The translations under genes and the position numbers were made by a program. 64,000 bases of DNA, from NCBI GenBank assembly GCA_049969475.1, contig JBMFOU010000016.1, positions 1 through 64,000 of the forward strand. Direction: 5' to 3'. The notes below the pieces were generated by a model. The model saw nothing but the letters and a program-made list of their open reading frames with translations, was not told the DNA's origin and made no database searches. The DNA comes from UBA2030 sp049969475 (lineage in GTDB: Bacteria > Bacteroidota > Bacteroidia > Bacteroidales > TTA-H9). Every line of letters starts with the position of its first letter. Within the stretch, counting starts at the first letter, position 1. This document shows, piece after piece, positions 48,179 to 56,971 of this stretch.

Positions 48179-50098
48179 ATGGATAGAAATTCTATTGTAG
48201 GTCTTGTACTTATTTTTGCCATTTTCTTGGGGTGGAGTATTTGGATGACTCCATCAAAGGAGGAGATGGCCCGTCAGCAGCGAATCCAGGATTCGTTGCG
48301 TGAATTGCAATATAAGCGCGACTCTATTGCAAAAGCTCTGGCGGCTCGTCAAGCTGCTGAAAAGCTGGCATTACCTGCCGACAGCACAGTACTCTCTAAT
48401 CCTCAATCCAAGGATTCCTTAATCAGGGTGGCTTCCGATAAATTTGGCCCTTTTGCTGAAGCAGCAGTTGGCAAGGAAGAATTCTACACGCTCGAAAACG
48501 ACCTTATTCGTCTCAAGCTGACTACCCGGGGTGGCCGACCCTGGTCGGTAGAGCTTAAGAATTACAAAACCTTTGATTCTTTACCCCTGATTCTCTTCGA
48601 CTCCACCAACTCATCGTTAGGGCTCAATTTTTTTGCATCCCGCAAACCTGTTAGCACTTCCGTCCTATTTTTTGAACCTGAGCAACCCGGCAATCATCAT
48701 CTTAAAGTATCGGGAAACGACTCATTGACTTTTAAACTTAGGCTATATGCCCAAACAGGAGATAGCTCCCGCCCCTCATACATTGAATATCGGTACACCC
48801 TTAAGGGAAATGATTACATGCTGGGTTTCGATATTCGTATGGTCAACATGGACCACGTGCTTGACCCTACTTCTACGCTTTTTAACTTGCAGTGGAATGC
48901 CGATATGCTGCGCCAGGAGAAGAACCTGGAGAATGAACGAAATGAATCAACCATCTATTATTGCTATTCTACAGATAAAGAGGTTAAATATCTCAACGAG
49001 ACCAAAGACGACAAGAAAATCGTTACTACCAGTCTGAAATGGCTGTCATTTAAAACTAAATTTTTTGTTTCAACACTCATAGCCAAAGAGGCTTTGCCAG
49101 GGGGGGCCGAAATTTCAACCTTTATTCGTCCTGATCGGGCCGACGATCCACGATACAATGAATCGATGAGCGCCCTCATTCCACTTGAATACCGCTTCAA
49201 TCCTGAAGTAGATTATGGAATGAACCTCTACTTCGGGCCGAATAAGTATAAGATTTTGAGAACCTATAAATTAAGGCTTGAACGTCAGATTCCGTTGGGC
49301 TGGAGCTTCATTCTTATGTGGCCCATCAACGTATATGCGGTGATTCCGGTTTTCAACTGGCTGAGCAGTTATGGCCTTAATTACGGTATTATCATTCTCA
49401 TTCTTACTATCTTGCTCAAGATTGGTCTGCTCCCGCTTACGTATTTCTCCTATCTTTCTACGGCCAAAATGCGGGTTCTGAAGCCTGAAATTGAAGAGAT
49501 TAATAAGAAATACCCGAAGAAGGAAGACGCCATCAAGAAGCAACAGGCCACCATGGAACTGTACCGCAAGGCAGGGGTTAATCCCATGGCCGGTTGTTTG
49601 CCCATGTTACTGCAGTTTCCTATACTCATTGCCATGTTTCGCTTCTTCCCTTCCAGTATCGAACTGCGGCAGCAACCCTTCCTCTGGGCTCACGACCTCA
49701 GTAGCTACGACTCTGTACTCAATCTGCCCTTTAATATTCCTTTCTACGGAGACCACGTTAGTTTGTTTACGCTGTTGATGACAATATCAACCCTTGTTTA
49801 TACATGGTTGCAAAACAAGCAAATGGATACCGGGCAGCAGCAATTGCCGGGTATGAAAACTATGATGTACATTATGCCCATCATGTTCCTGGGAATTTTT
49901 AACAATTATTCAGCCGGATTAAGTTACTATTATTTCCTGGCTAATGTGTTCACTTTCATTCAGATGTTCATCTTCCGTAGGATAGTTAATGAGGATAAGC
50001 TGCATGCAAGAATCCAGGCTAATAAAGCTAAACCTGCTAAAAAGTCGGCTTTTCAGCGTCGTCTTGAAGAAATGGCTAAACAGCGGGGAATGAAGTAA
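48179..50098 (+). CDS. yidC: membrane protein insertase YidC
   Basis: Inner-membrane insertase of 639 residues, working alone or with Sec to insert and fold membrane proteins. An N-terminal membrane anchor (IVGLVLIFAIFLGWSIW, about 5-22) is followed by a large periplasmic domain (about 60-350), then the conserved YidC/Oxa1 core with five membrane helices, including YGLNYGIIILILTILLKIG, NPMAGCLPMLLQFPILIAMF, and FLGIFNNYSAGLSYYYFLANVF. A basic tail (KPAKKSAFQRRLEEMAKQ) probably contacts the ribosome. Length is typical of the Bacteroidota/Gram-negative form. A strong terminator lies about 20 bases after the stop. Confidence 0.97.
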   Translation: MDRNSIVGLVLIFAIFLGWSIWMTPSKEEMARQQRIQDSLRELQYKRDSIAKALAARQAAEKLALPADSTVLSNPQSKDSLIRVASDKFGPFAEAAVGKEEFYTLENDLIRLKLTTRGGRPWSVELKNYKTFDSLPLILFDSTNSSLGLNFFASRKPVSTSVLFFEPEQPGNHHLKVSGNDSLTFKLRLYAQTGDSSRPSYIEYRYTLKGNDYMLGFDIRMVNMDHVLDPTSTLFNLQWNADMLRQEKNLENERNESTIYYCYSTDKEVKYLNETKDDKKIVTTSLKWLSFKTKFFVSTLIAKEALPGGAEISTFIRPDRADDPRYNESMSALIPLEYRFNPEVDYGMNLYFGPNKYKILRTYKLRLERQIPLGWSFILMWPINVYAVIPVFNWLSSYGLNYGIIILILTILLKIGLLPLTYFSYLSTAKMRVLKPEIEEINKKYPKKEDAIKKQQATMELYRKAGVNPMAGCLPMLLQFPILIAMFRFFPSSIELRQQPFLWAHDLSSYDSVLNLPFNIPFYGDHVSLFTLLMTISTLVYTWLQNKQMDTGQQQLPGMKTMMYIMPIMFLGIFNNYSAGLSYYYFLANVFTFIQMFIFRRIVNEDKLHARIQANKAKPAKKSAFQRRLEEMAKQRGMK

Positions 50099-50116
50099 TC
50101 GTTAGTGGTATAGCTG

Positions 50117-50167
50117 AAACCGGATAGGGATGTTGAATTCAAATTCTCACCCTGTCCGGTTTTTTTA
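50117..50167 (+). terminator. rho-independent terminator of yidC
   Basis: ACCGGATAGGG (50119-50129) pairs with CCCTGTCCGGT (50150-50160), with one G-T pair and a 20-base loop, followed by six T. Confidence 0.85.
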
Positions 50168-50407
50168 TTTCATCCGTTCGTATATCAAATCCAAAGCCTG
50201 AGCCAGTCGGTAATCTAATTCGGTGATGCGATTTCCGGCATCGTGGCTGATAAGGCAAACTTCTACCCGATTATATACATTGCGCCAATCAGGATGGTGG
50301 TTCAGACGCTCTGCCTCAAAAGCGCAGGCAGTCATGAAAGTGAAGGCCTGTCTAAAATCTTCGAATATGAATGTTCTTTGGAGTCCTTTTTCTGTTTCCT
50401 GCCACAT
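50165..50407 (-). CDS. 4a-hydroxytetrahydrobiopterin dehydratase (pterin-4a-carbinolamine dehydratase)
   Basis: Small enzyme of 80 residues that dehydrates 4a-hydroxytetrahydrobiopterin, recycling the pterin cofactor of aromatic amino acid hydroxylases (EC 4.2.1.96). The family motif is nearly complete: FEAERLNHHPDWRNVYNRVEVCLISHDAGNRIT, containing the catalytic His pair (NHHPDW) and the later His (SHDAG). The short length is normal. No phenylalanine hydroxylase is nearby, so the physiological partner is unknown; in bacteria it may also bind HNF1-like or other regulators only in animals, so that role is not expected here. ATG at 50407. Confidence 0.94.
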   Translation of the reverse strand: MWQETEKGLQRTFIFEDFRQAFTFMTACAFEAERLNHHPDWRNVYNRVEVCLISHDAGNRITELDYRLAQALDLIYERMK

Positions 50408-50459
50408 AGATTTCGAATTTTATCATGAAACAGTTAACATCAAATAAGGTTGAGTGCAC

Positions 50460-50601
50460 CCTTCGACTTCGCTCAGGGTGCTAGTTAGAAAAGCGGCCTT
50501 CGACTCCGCTCAGGCCGCAAGGGCGGGAAAAAAAATCGACCTTCGACTCCGCTCAGGCCGCAAGGGAGGGAATAAAAAAGCGACCTTCGACTCCGCTCAG
50601 G
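50460..50601. repeat. four tandem copies of an 18-base palindromic element
   Basis: CCTTCGACTTCGCTCAGG at 50460-50477 and CCTTCGACTCCGCTCAGG at 50497-50514, 50540-50557 and 50584-50601, spaced 37, 43 and 44 bases apart. Flanking GGCC/GCC extends each to a short hairpin (GGCCT / AGGCC). The spacers share GCAAGGG(C/A)GGGAA. This short REP-like motif resembles elements seen in many bacterial genomes (recollection). It lies between the pterin dehydratase gene and tRNA-Met and seems different from the repeat family at 26.9 kb. Confidence 0.85.
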
Positions 50602-50624
50602 CCGCTAATGAGTTATCTTTTTTG

Positions 50625-50698
50625 TAGCGGGGACGAGAGTTGAACTCGTGACCTCCGGGTTATGAATCCGACGCTCTAACCAACTGAGCTACCCCGCC
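50625..50698 (-). tRNA. tRNA-Met (anticodon CAT)
   Basis: Minus-strand cloverleaf of 74 bases. Acceptor stem GGCGGGG pairs with CCCCGCT; D-arm GCTC...GAGC; anticodon loop TTCATAA gives CAT; T-arm ACGAG-TTCAACT-CTCGT. There is no encoded CCA. The anticodon stem has one mismatch at its top pair (position 31/39). The first acceptor pair is G-T rather than the C-A mismatch of an initiator, so an elongator tRNA-Met is most likely; a lysidine tRNA-Ile cannot be fully excluded. Confidence 0.93.
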
Positions 50699-50760
50699 GT
50701 TATTGCGGGTGCAAAAATAGAATATTTTCCCGAATTGGCCAAGCCTGTATCCGGGTTTTT

Positions 50761-51906
50761 TCAAACATTCCCGCCAGTAATGCTAAATCGGTAAATTACA
50801 TTTCTGTCTTTGAGGTAACTGAGTATCTCCTCCACCATCTCCCCATGGCTGCCTAGAGCTTCAGGTGGCAACACCCCGGTCTGGTGTATTTTCTCTTGAA
50901 GCAAAAGGTGGGCTACGGCTGTAGCGGCATATCCAGTGGTACGAGCCATGCTATGAATGTTTTCTATCGGATCGTATTCATCGAACAAATCGTAGCAAAT
51001 TGTAACAGGTTGTTGATTTTTATTTCCTTTCACCAGAATGCGCATAATGGTGTAATCGGCTTCGCCGGGTTGTAATTTCCACCGTTCAAACAGAAGGTGC
51101 GATGTTACTTCAAGTGGGCTGACTTTTTGCTCCTTAATATTCAGGGGTTGAGGGTTGAAGAAACCGCACTCACGGAAAATCTCCATGAGCTCGGCGTGCC
51201 CTTTATATCGCAGGGTTTTCTCTACCATATCGGGTACATTGAGCGTCTGCAGCAAACTACGCAATCCGTCGCTGTTAAAAGCTTCTAATGTACCCACAGG
51301 TTCTATATTAATTAATTCTCTCTCGCTCAGGGCTTTCACTTCAACAATTTTGCCATTTTTCTTCAAGCGGGCGGGACGGGTATATTCTTCCAGTACATCG
51401 GCCGGAGAGAATACAGCTTTGTATTCGAAAGGCCATTCTCTTTTGCGGGGCAATCCTCCCACGTATATGACCACTTCCTCGGGCTGGTCAAGCATATTAC
51501 ATCCTCTGGCGGCCAATAAATGACTCATTCCAGGAGCAACTCCCATATCTGCAACCACCGTTACCCCTTTTTGCCGGGCTTGCTCGTCAAGATCCAGAAA
51601 ATTCTCTGGCATAAATGAAATATCCACCACATTTTTTCCTAACTCAATCAAATGCTTTAACGTGCTATAACCCATGAAGCCGGGCAAAGCATTCACCACA
51701 AGGTCAGCATCACGAGTTATTTCAGCCATCAAAGCTAAATCTGCGAGGTTGTCCTGCCGGCAATGCACATTTTTTTTGTCCCTGAATCGGGTAAGATTTT
51801 CGGGACGTGCATCGGCCACCAGCACCTGATGCTCGGTGTATTTAGCCAGGTCGTTTACGATAGCGGAGCCTACCAGGCCGCATCCTAGAACGGTTATATT
51901 TTTCAT
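50761..51906 (-). CDS. saccharopine dehydrogenase family oxidoreductase
   Basis: NAD(P)-dependent oxidoreductase-like protein of 381 residues. The N-terminal Rossmann motif is VLGCGLVGSAIVNDLA (about 5-20), followed by DADLVVNALPGFMG (about 65-80) and VVADMGVAPGMSHLLAARG. The C-terminal domain is of the saccharopine dehydrogenase type (FFNPQPLNIKEQKVSPLEV, then TTGYAATAVAHLL). It is close to the group sometimes called lysine 2,3-type or Lys1-like reductases; the substrate is not certain. It starts inside the end of the upstream EamA gene (4-base overlap, ATGA), so the two are translationally coupled; the transporter may export a product of this enzyme or of a related pathway (inference). Confidence 0.88.
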   Translation of the reverse strand: MKNITVLGCGLVGSAIVNDLAKYTEHQVLVADARPENLTRFRDKKNVHCRQDNLADLALMAEITRDADLVVNALPGFMGYSTLKHLIELGKNVVDISFMPENFLDLDEQARQKGVTVVADMGVAPGMSHLLAARGCNMLDQPEEVVIYVGGLPRKREWPFEYKAVFSPADVLEEYTRPARLKKNGKIVEVKALSERELINIEPVGTLEAFNSDGLRSLLQTLNVPDMVEKTLRYKGHAELMEIFRECGFFNPQPLNIKEQKVSPLEVTSHLLFERWKLQPGEADYTIMRILVKGNKNQQPVTICYDLFDEYDPIENIHSMARTTGYAATAVAHLLLQEKIHQTGVLPPEALGSHGEMVEEILSYLKDRNVIYRFSITGGNV

Positions 51907-52823
51907 GGCTTACGGTATTTGAGAAGGTATGATTCAAAAATCCTTATTCTGCTCATTTGTGTCAGCAAAACTCCAGTGGTTACCATGAGCATACCTGCGA
52001 TTTTTCCTATTGTAATTTTCTCATCCACCAGCAACCAGGCAAACAGAGCGGTGAAAACGGGTATGAAATTGCTGAAAACATTTGTACGGCTTACGCCCAA
52101 CTCGCGGGTGCCAATGGTGAAAAATATAAAGGCCAATGACGAGGCAAACACAGCCAGCATGAGCAGGGGCCTCCACATGTCGGCATCGGTAGGAAGGTTC
52201 ATCAAATGATGTCGTTCGAACAAAAGCACCAGAGGTAAAAAATAAATTGCACCCAAAATGTTTTGGATTGTTACTATGGTAAAAGCGCTGTAGAGCCCTG
52301 CAAGTTTTTTCAGAGCAAGGGCATAGGCCACGGCGGTTAAAACCGCGAAAAAAAGACAGGCAACACCCAGAGGAGAGGTATTGAAAGAAAGGTTTGGCCC
52401 AAGCAGTAATATGAGAACCCCTGCAAAAGAAAGAATGAATCCTAAAATGTTGATTGGGTGGAATTTTTCTTTATAGTGGATGAATGCTGCCAAAGCGGAA
52501 AAAACAGGAATGGTGGCAATGATAACCGCACTGATGGTGGGGGAGGAGAATTTAACCCCAAAACTCTCACCCAGGAAATACAGAAAAGGATTAAATAATG
52601 CTGACAGCATAATCAGCTTTCGATGCTCCTTCCTGATGGGCTGAAGTCGCTTACCCAGCTTCAGACCTATGTAAAGTAACGAACTGCTTATAATCAGACG
52701 CAAAAAAACGGTAGTAAGTGGTCCGATGTATTTGAAAACAATAGAAGTCCACACAAAAGAAAAGCCCCAGAAAATCATGGAGGCCAATACCAGCAGATAA
52801 ACGAATCCTTTGTTAATTTTCAC
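51903..52823 (-). CDS. EamA/DMT family transporter
   Basis: Drug/metabolite transporter superfamily protein of 306 residues with about ten membrane segments in two EamA halves (first half about 10-145, second about 155-290). FWGFSFVWTSIVFKYIGPLTTVFLRL and VFASSLAFIFFTIGTRELG are the matching membrane-helix and loop motifs. The start is a GTG at 52823; the codon two before it is a stop (TAG), so no upstream extension is possible, and the first helix follows immediately. Its stop overlaps the saccharopine-dehydrogenase-like start by 4 bases. Substrate unknown, probably an amino acid or metabolite efflux. Confidence 0.88.
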   Translation of the reverse strand: MKINKGFVYLLVLASMIFWGFSFVWTSIVFKYIGPLTTVFLRLIISSSLLYIGLKLGKRLQPIRKEHRKLIMLSALFNPFLYFLGESFGVKFSSPTISAVIIATIPVFSALAAFIHYKEKFHPINILGFILSFAGVLILLLGPNLSFNTSPLGVACLFFAVLTAVAYALALKKLAGLYSAFTIVTIQNILGAIYFLPLVLLFERHHLMNLPTDADMWRPLLMLAVFASSLAFIFFTIGTRELGVSRTNVFSNFIPVFTALFAWLLVDEKITIGKIAGMLMVTTGVLLTQMSRIRIFESYLLKYRKP

Positions 52824-52890
52824 TGGCTATAAATAAAAGTGAAGGTGCAAAAATACACCTTCACCCCTAAGTTATCAAAACGATTCTTGA

Positions 52891-53988
52891 TTAGGCCAGC
52901 GGTATGCTTACTTTGACTGTGGTACCTACACCTGGTGTACTATTGATGTGGAATTCTCCATCGAAAACACTTAGTATGTTTTTCACCAGAGTGAGGCCAA
53001 GACCCAACCCTTCTTGTTGGTTAAATTCCTTGTTGAATTGAGTGAAAGCCCCGATAGAAGCGATTTGTTTATCGGTCATACCAATGCCTTCGTCGTTCAC
53101 ACTGATCTGCAGCCTGTGGTGATCGGCTCCCGCTACCAGTTTCACATGCGAGCGACGTGGAGAGTATAGTAAAGCATTTTCAACCAGCTCATCTACAATG
53201 GTTTTTAAGTGTTCGCAACTGATTCTGGCTTTGGCATTAAAATCAGTAACCATGAATAAATCTTCACTGCGATTCATGTTCAAGGCCATTTGCTGAGCTG
53301 ATCTGCGAATGATTTCCGAGGGATTTTCGCATCCGTTTTTCTTTAGATCTTCTACTTCCTTGTTTTTATAGGCCAAAGCTTCCAATTCATAGAAAAGCAT
53401 GGTTTTTCTGACGATTTTGTTAAGCTTCATCCCTGCTTTGTATACCAGCGACATAAGCTCAGCTATCTCAGGTTTTTCCATATTGGGGTACTCGGTCATC
53501 ACCATTTGAGAGAAGCCAATGATAGCCCGCAAGGGTTCGTGAATGACCGAAGCAACGGGCATACCCAAATTGCGAGTAAGTTCCTCCAGCTTTGCTTCGC
53601 TTCGCTTCCTGAATTCTTCAGCTTTTTTGAGGCGGGTATTTACACTTGTAATAAGTTCGTCGATGGTAAAGGGCTTGGAGATATAGTCGTCGGCACCCAA
53701 TGCCATGCCCCGGCGAAGATCCTCCCGCGTGTTTTTTGCTGTGAGGAATATAAAGGGAGTAGTGCTTGTAAGAACTTTTTTGCGCAATTCTTCAAGAACT
53801 TCATATCCATCTTTGCCAGGCATCATGATATCACAGAGAATAAGGTCGGGCTGGATGCGTTCGGCCATATTGATTCCAATATCCCCATTTTCTGCTTTGA
53901 ATACTTCGAATCCTTCCGATTCGAGAATTTCGGCGATGTTTTCCCTTACTTCCGCGGTATCTTCAATCACTAGAATTTTTTTTGCCAT
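52891..53988 (-). CDS. response regulator fused to HATPase domain, H-box lacking His
   Basis: Protein of 365 residues starting at the ATG at 53988 (MAKKILVIEDTAE), 12 bases after the upstream partner gene; a TTG two codons earlier is less likely. The receiver domain is intact (Asp53 in LCDIMMPGKDG, Lys in SKPFTID), followed by a helical DHp-like region and HATPase_c with intact N, G1 and G2 boxes (DELVENALLY, NDEGIGM, EGLGLGLTLV). Aligned without gaps to the usual NLSMALPHEFRTPLNGI-type box, NLGMPVASVIHEPLRAI has Ser147 where the phosphoacceptor His should be, although His150 stands three residues later. So ATP binding appears intact, while self-phosphorylation in the usual way looks lost. 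See the partner at 54001-55701. Confidence 0.88.
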   Translation of the reverse strand: MAKKILVIEDTAEVRENIAEILESEGFEVFKAENGDIGINMAERIQPDLILCDIMMPGKDGYEVLEELRKKVLTSTTPFIFLTAKNTREDLRRGMALGADDYISKPFTIDELITSVNTRLKKAEEFRKRSEAKLEELTRNLGMPVASVIHEPLRAIIGFSQMVMTEYPNMEKPEIAELMSLVYKAGMKLNKIVRKTMLFYELEALAYKNKEVEDLKKNGCENPSEIIRRSAQQMALNMNRSEDLFMVTDFNAKARISCEHLKTIVDELVENALLYSPRRSHVKLVAGADHHRLQISVNDEGIGMTDKQIASIGAFTQFNKEFNQQEGLGLGLTLVKNILSVFDGEFHINSTPGVGTTVKVSIPLA

Positions 53989-54000
53989 ATACAAGATTAT

Positions 54001-55701
54001 TTATGATTCAAAATTAAGTATTTTAAGAAGTTCTTCGTGTTTGAAAGGTTTTGTAATGTAATCGTCCATGCCAGCCTGCAGACAGCGTATGCGGTCGTCG
54101 GGATGTGATTCGGCCGTAAGGGCGACAATGCGGGTGTGTCCCCGGGAAGGTTGCAAACGTTCTAATTCCCGGATGCGCCGGGTGGCCTCGAGGCCATCCA
54201 TCTCAGGCATTAACAAATCCATGATTATTAAATCGTATTTTTTTTCTAAAAATTTCTGTAATGCAATAGCCCCATTAGCTGCAGTATCCACACTGTGTCC
54301 CAGGCGTTCGAGTGTGGCCACGGCTACCTTTTCATTAATCAGATTGTCTTCGGCTAATAAAATTTTTAGACTAGGATTTGGACTTTTTGAAGCTGTGCTT
54401 GAAAGATTTGAAGTGTCTTTTTTAATCAATCCCGCTAGTGCTTGATATAGATCATTGAATTTGACGGGCTTGCTAATGATAGCATTGAAACTTCTTACTA
54501 ACTGATCCTGAGCAGATAGCAATTCGGGGTTTCCGCAAAGCAAAATCAAGGTAGGTTGATTGTACAACGGATTGGTTTTGACCAGGCGGACAAATTGAAT
54601 GGTTTCCTCCAAGTCTTCGCCTTCCGAGAGGAGCACAACATGAAATGGTTCCCCTAAATTACTCGCCATTTCAAGCATGACCCTGGCTTTTTCGATCGAA
54701 TCGGTTTCTTCAAAAATGGTTTTGAGATATTGCAGATACTGGCGGTAAATAGCTCTTGAACTCGAATTGAGGTCGATGAGAAGTACTTTCAAGTTGCTAA
54801 GCGGTTGCAACTGATTGACGTAATTTTTTTGAGTGTCGGTTACATCATTAAAAATGAGTGAAAACCAGTATGCATTGTTAAATCCTTGTTTGCTCTCCAG
54901 GGCTAAGGTACCTCCGAGGTACTCAAGCATTTTTCGGGCCATGACTATTTTTTGCCTGTTCGATGGGTCTAGATAGTCCAGAAAGGAACTTTCTTCTATT
55001 ATTATTTCTTGTCCTTCCCTTAAAAAGGCTGATATTTCCTCTTCTGGAAATGGGCTACCTGTGTCGGCTATATGAAATCTAAGCTCTACTTTATGTTCAA
55101 AACGACGGAGTAGCTCTACCTGAACCATGATTTCTCCTCTCTGGGTATTGTAAAGGGATGTTTTCAGAAAATTAAGCAAGAGAATCCGGAGTCGCGGCAG
55201 ATCTCCTTTTAGGTAAAAAGGGATACGTGGATCGATGTGGGTATTAAAAATGAGTCGTTTCTGATTTACCTTTTCTATTATTAGATCGCTAACCTCACCC
55301 ACCACCTCATGAATCGAGAATACAGAGGTCTGGATAATGCTATTTGGTCTTTCAAAAATATACATATCCATTAGGTCGGTGATAACAGCAGTGAGGTGAT
55401 TGGCTGATACCGAAATAAGATTTACATATTCTTGTTGTTTCTCAGTGAGCTCCGATTGTTTGAGCAACTCTGTGATTCCAATGATTCCGTTGAGTGGTGT
55501 ACGAATGTCGTGGCTCACCGATCTAAAGAATTTTTCAATAATCTCCTTAGTTTTCTTTTCCTTTTCCTGAAGCTTGAGCTTTGCTTCCTCATATTTCCTT
55601 CGATAGGCTCTTCTATCTCTATAGCTGAGAATCAGCAATAGGGCAACTATGCCTATACTTATTAGCCCTATCATTTCTACCTGTTGTGAAATTATATTCA
55701 T
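54001..55701 (-). CDS. membrane hybrid kinase with degenerate ATPase and pseudo-receiver
   Basis: Protein of 566 residues with one N-terminal membrane segment (IGLISIGIVALLLILSY, about 11-27). HisKA holds His64 in VSHDIRTPLNGIIG. The ATPase domain is recognisable but broken: the N-box Asn is Thr181 (LLLNFLKTSLY), G1 is DTGSPFPEE, and the G2 glycines are gone (DPSNRQKIVMARKMLEYLGG). Residues about 300-425 form a pseudo-receiver with Ser359 at the Asp position. The C-terminal receiver (446-566) is intact, with Asp495 in IIMDLLMPEMDG and Lys in TKPFKHEE. Transcribed first in the operon, 12 bases before the partner, which has the opposite defect. Likely a phosphate relay hub rather than an autonomous kinase (inference). 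Confidence 0.88.
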   Translation of the reverse strand: MNIISQQVEMIGLISIGIVALLLILSYRDRRAYRRKYEEAKLKLQEKEKKTKEIIEKFFRSVSHDIRTPLNGIIGITELLKQSELTEKQQEYVNLISVSANHLTAVITDLMDMYIFERPNSIIQTSVFSIHEVVGEVSDLIIEKVNQKRLIFNTHIDPRIPFYLKGDLPRLRILLLNFLKTSLYNTQRGEIMVQVELLRRFEHKVELRFHIADTGSPFPEEEISAFLREGQEIIIEESSFLDYLDPSNRQKIVMARKMLEYLGGTLALESKQGFNNAYWFSLIFNDVTDTQKNYVNQLQPLSNLKVLLIDLNSSSRAIYRQYLQYLKTIFEETDSIEKARVMLEMASNLGEPFHVVLLSEGEDLEETIQFVRLVKTNPLYNQPTLILLCGNPELLSAQDQLVRSFNAIISKPVKFNDLYQALAGLIKKDTSNLSSTASKSPNPSLKILLAEDNLINEKVAVATLERLGHSVDTAANGAIALQKFLEKKYDLIIMDLLMPEMDGLEATRRIRELERLQPSRGHTRIVALTAESHPDDRIRCLQAGMDDYITKPFKHEELLKILNFES

Positions 55702-56040
55702 CTAAAGATGGAGTTTATCGAATCATCCAAAGTATAAAGGTATAAATAATGTTGTTGTTTATACAAATAATGTACCCATGGTTAACACTTATTATACGGG
55801 AATAACAACCAGAATGCGTAAGCTAAAAACATGTAAAGAATTTTTATTTAATGCATTGATCTTCTATTATTTAAAAAATCACATTAATTGAACCTTCGAA
55901 GTTGGTTTTTATCCCATAATCTGCATGGATAAATCCTTTTTAATTCCTTAATCCAAAAATGGAGAAATGTTACAAAAAAGAAAAAAGAGCCGATGTGAAT
56001 ACGGCTCTTTGCACAACCCAATCATCACAAATCTATAAAA
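55702..56040. other. 339-base AT-rich intergenic region
   Basis: Between the two-component pair and the DUF2807 gene, both on the minus strand. It holds the terminator at 55986-56008 and the likely promoter of the kinase gene. I see no ORF or RNA gene. Confidence 0.4.
55976..56008 (-). terminator. rho-independent terminator of DUF2807 gene
   Basis: On the minus strand AGAGCCG / CGGCTCT form a 7-bp stem with a 9-base loop, followed by a T-rich tract (the A run at 55976-55986 on the + strand), about 30 bases after the stop codon. Confidence 0.85.
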
Positions 56041-56865
56041 TTATAAAAAGTGTATGTTGCCGCTGCCTTTCTTACTGATTTGGCGGTTTTTCGGATTTCC
56101 CTTTACAGTGACATCACCCGAGCCGAGAAGCTTGGCTTGAATGGATTGAATGGCCCAAACCTTAACATCTCCTGAGCCTTTAGACTGTATGACGACTTTC
56201 TCTGTCGGCAATTCTGTGGCATTCATGTCGCCCGAGGCCGAGTTGTCAATATTCAGTTGGGCAGCTTTGCCTTCCAATCGGATATCACCAGATCCGAAAC
56301 AGCTTAAAGTGGCCGTGTTTAATTGCAGATGGGTCCCTGTGAAATCTCCTGAACCATGGATGTTGAGCTGAAGATCGCCTCTGGCTCCATTCACCGATAC
56401 ATCGCCCGAACCGTTGATGTGGCATTCAAAGCTGCCACCTTGCATTGCGATGCGGGCATCCCCGCTGCCATCCACTGTAAGCTTCATATTCCCTGTAAGC
56501 AAAGCTTGCTCTGTGCTTATATCGCCCGAGCCGTTTATCACCAATTCTTCGAGTGCTGGGACGGTGATCCTCACTTTAATGATATTTGTTTTTCTGAAGG
56601 GTCTTGGAATTTGCACGAAGATATTTAGGGTGTTACCTTTTACCTCGGTTATTACCCGATCTATAATCGCCTGATCGGCTTCTACTACGATTTCATTTTG
56701 AGTGCCTTGCTGAATAATAAGGTCGGCAGAAGAATGATTAACAATCCGGCTAAAAGGCATGCAAGTTCGGGGTTCTCTGATGATTTTTTGGCCCTGGCTT
56801 GTCAGGGGCACCATTAGGATCCAAATCATCAATGATAATAGGGAAATCTTTACTTGAGCTTTCAT
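56041..56865 (-). CDS. DUF2807 (head GIN) domain exported protein
   Basis: Exported protein of 274 residues with a signal peptide (MKAQVKISLLSLMIWILMVPLTSQGQ). Beyond it the chain is a repetitive beta-helix-like DUF2807 domain: repeated HGSGDI, NGSGDV, NIHGSGDF, KGSGDV, GSGNI steps of about 17-20 residues. This is the head-GIN putative autotransporter adhesin domain family (PF10988), widely found in Bacteroidota. Function unproven; probably periplasmic or surface binding. It is a single gene with its own terminator. Confidence 0.92.
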   Translation of the reverse strand: MKAQVKISLLSLMIWILMVPLTSQGQKIIREPRTCMPFSRIVNHSSADLIIQQGTQNEIVVEADQAIIDRVITEVKGNTLNIFVQIPRPFRKTNIIKVRITVPALEELVINGSGDISTEQALLTGNMKLTVDGSGDARIAMQGGSFECHINGSGDVSVNGARGDLQLNIHGSGDFTGTHLQLNTATLSCFGSGDIRLEGKAAQLNIDNSASGDMNATELPTEKVVIQSKGSGDVKVWAIQSIQAKLLGSGDVTVKGNPKNRQISKKGSGNIHFL

Positions 56866-56971
56866 TTTGTGTCTTTTATCGGTGTCGTTTGCACTAGCTT
56901 AGACTCTTTAGCGGGCTAAAAGTTACAGAGACTCCTGTATGAATGAGAAAATTTAACTTTGCGGCAAAAAA

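Noticed and set aside
50408..50459. Coding signal between the pterin dehydratase gene and the repeat cluster
   Set aside because: Short and composed of the beginning of the repeat; no start or frame holds.
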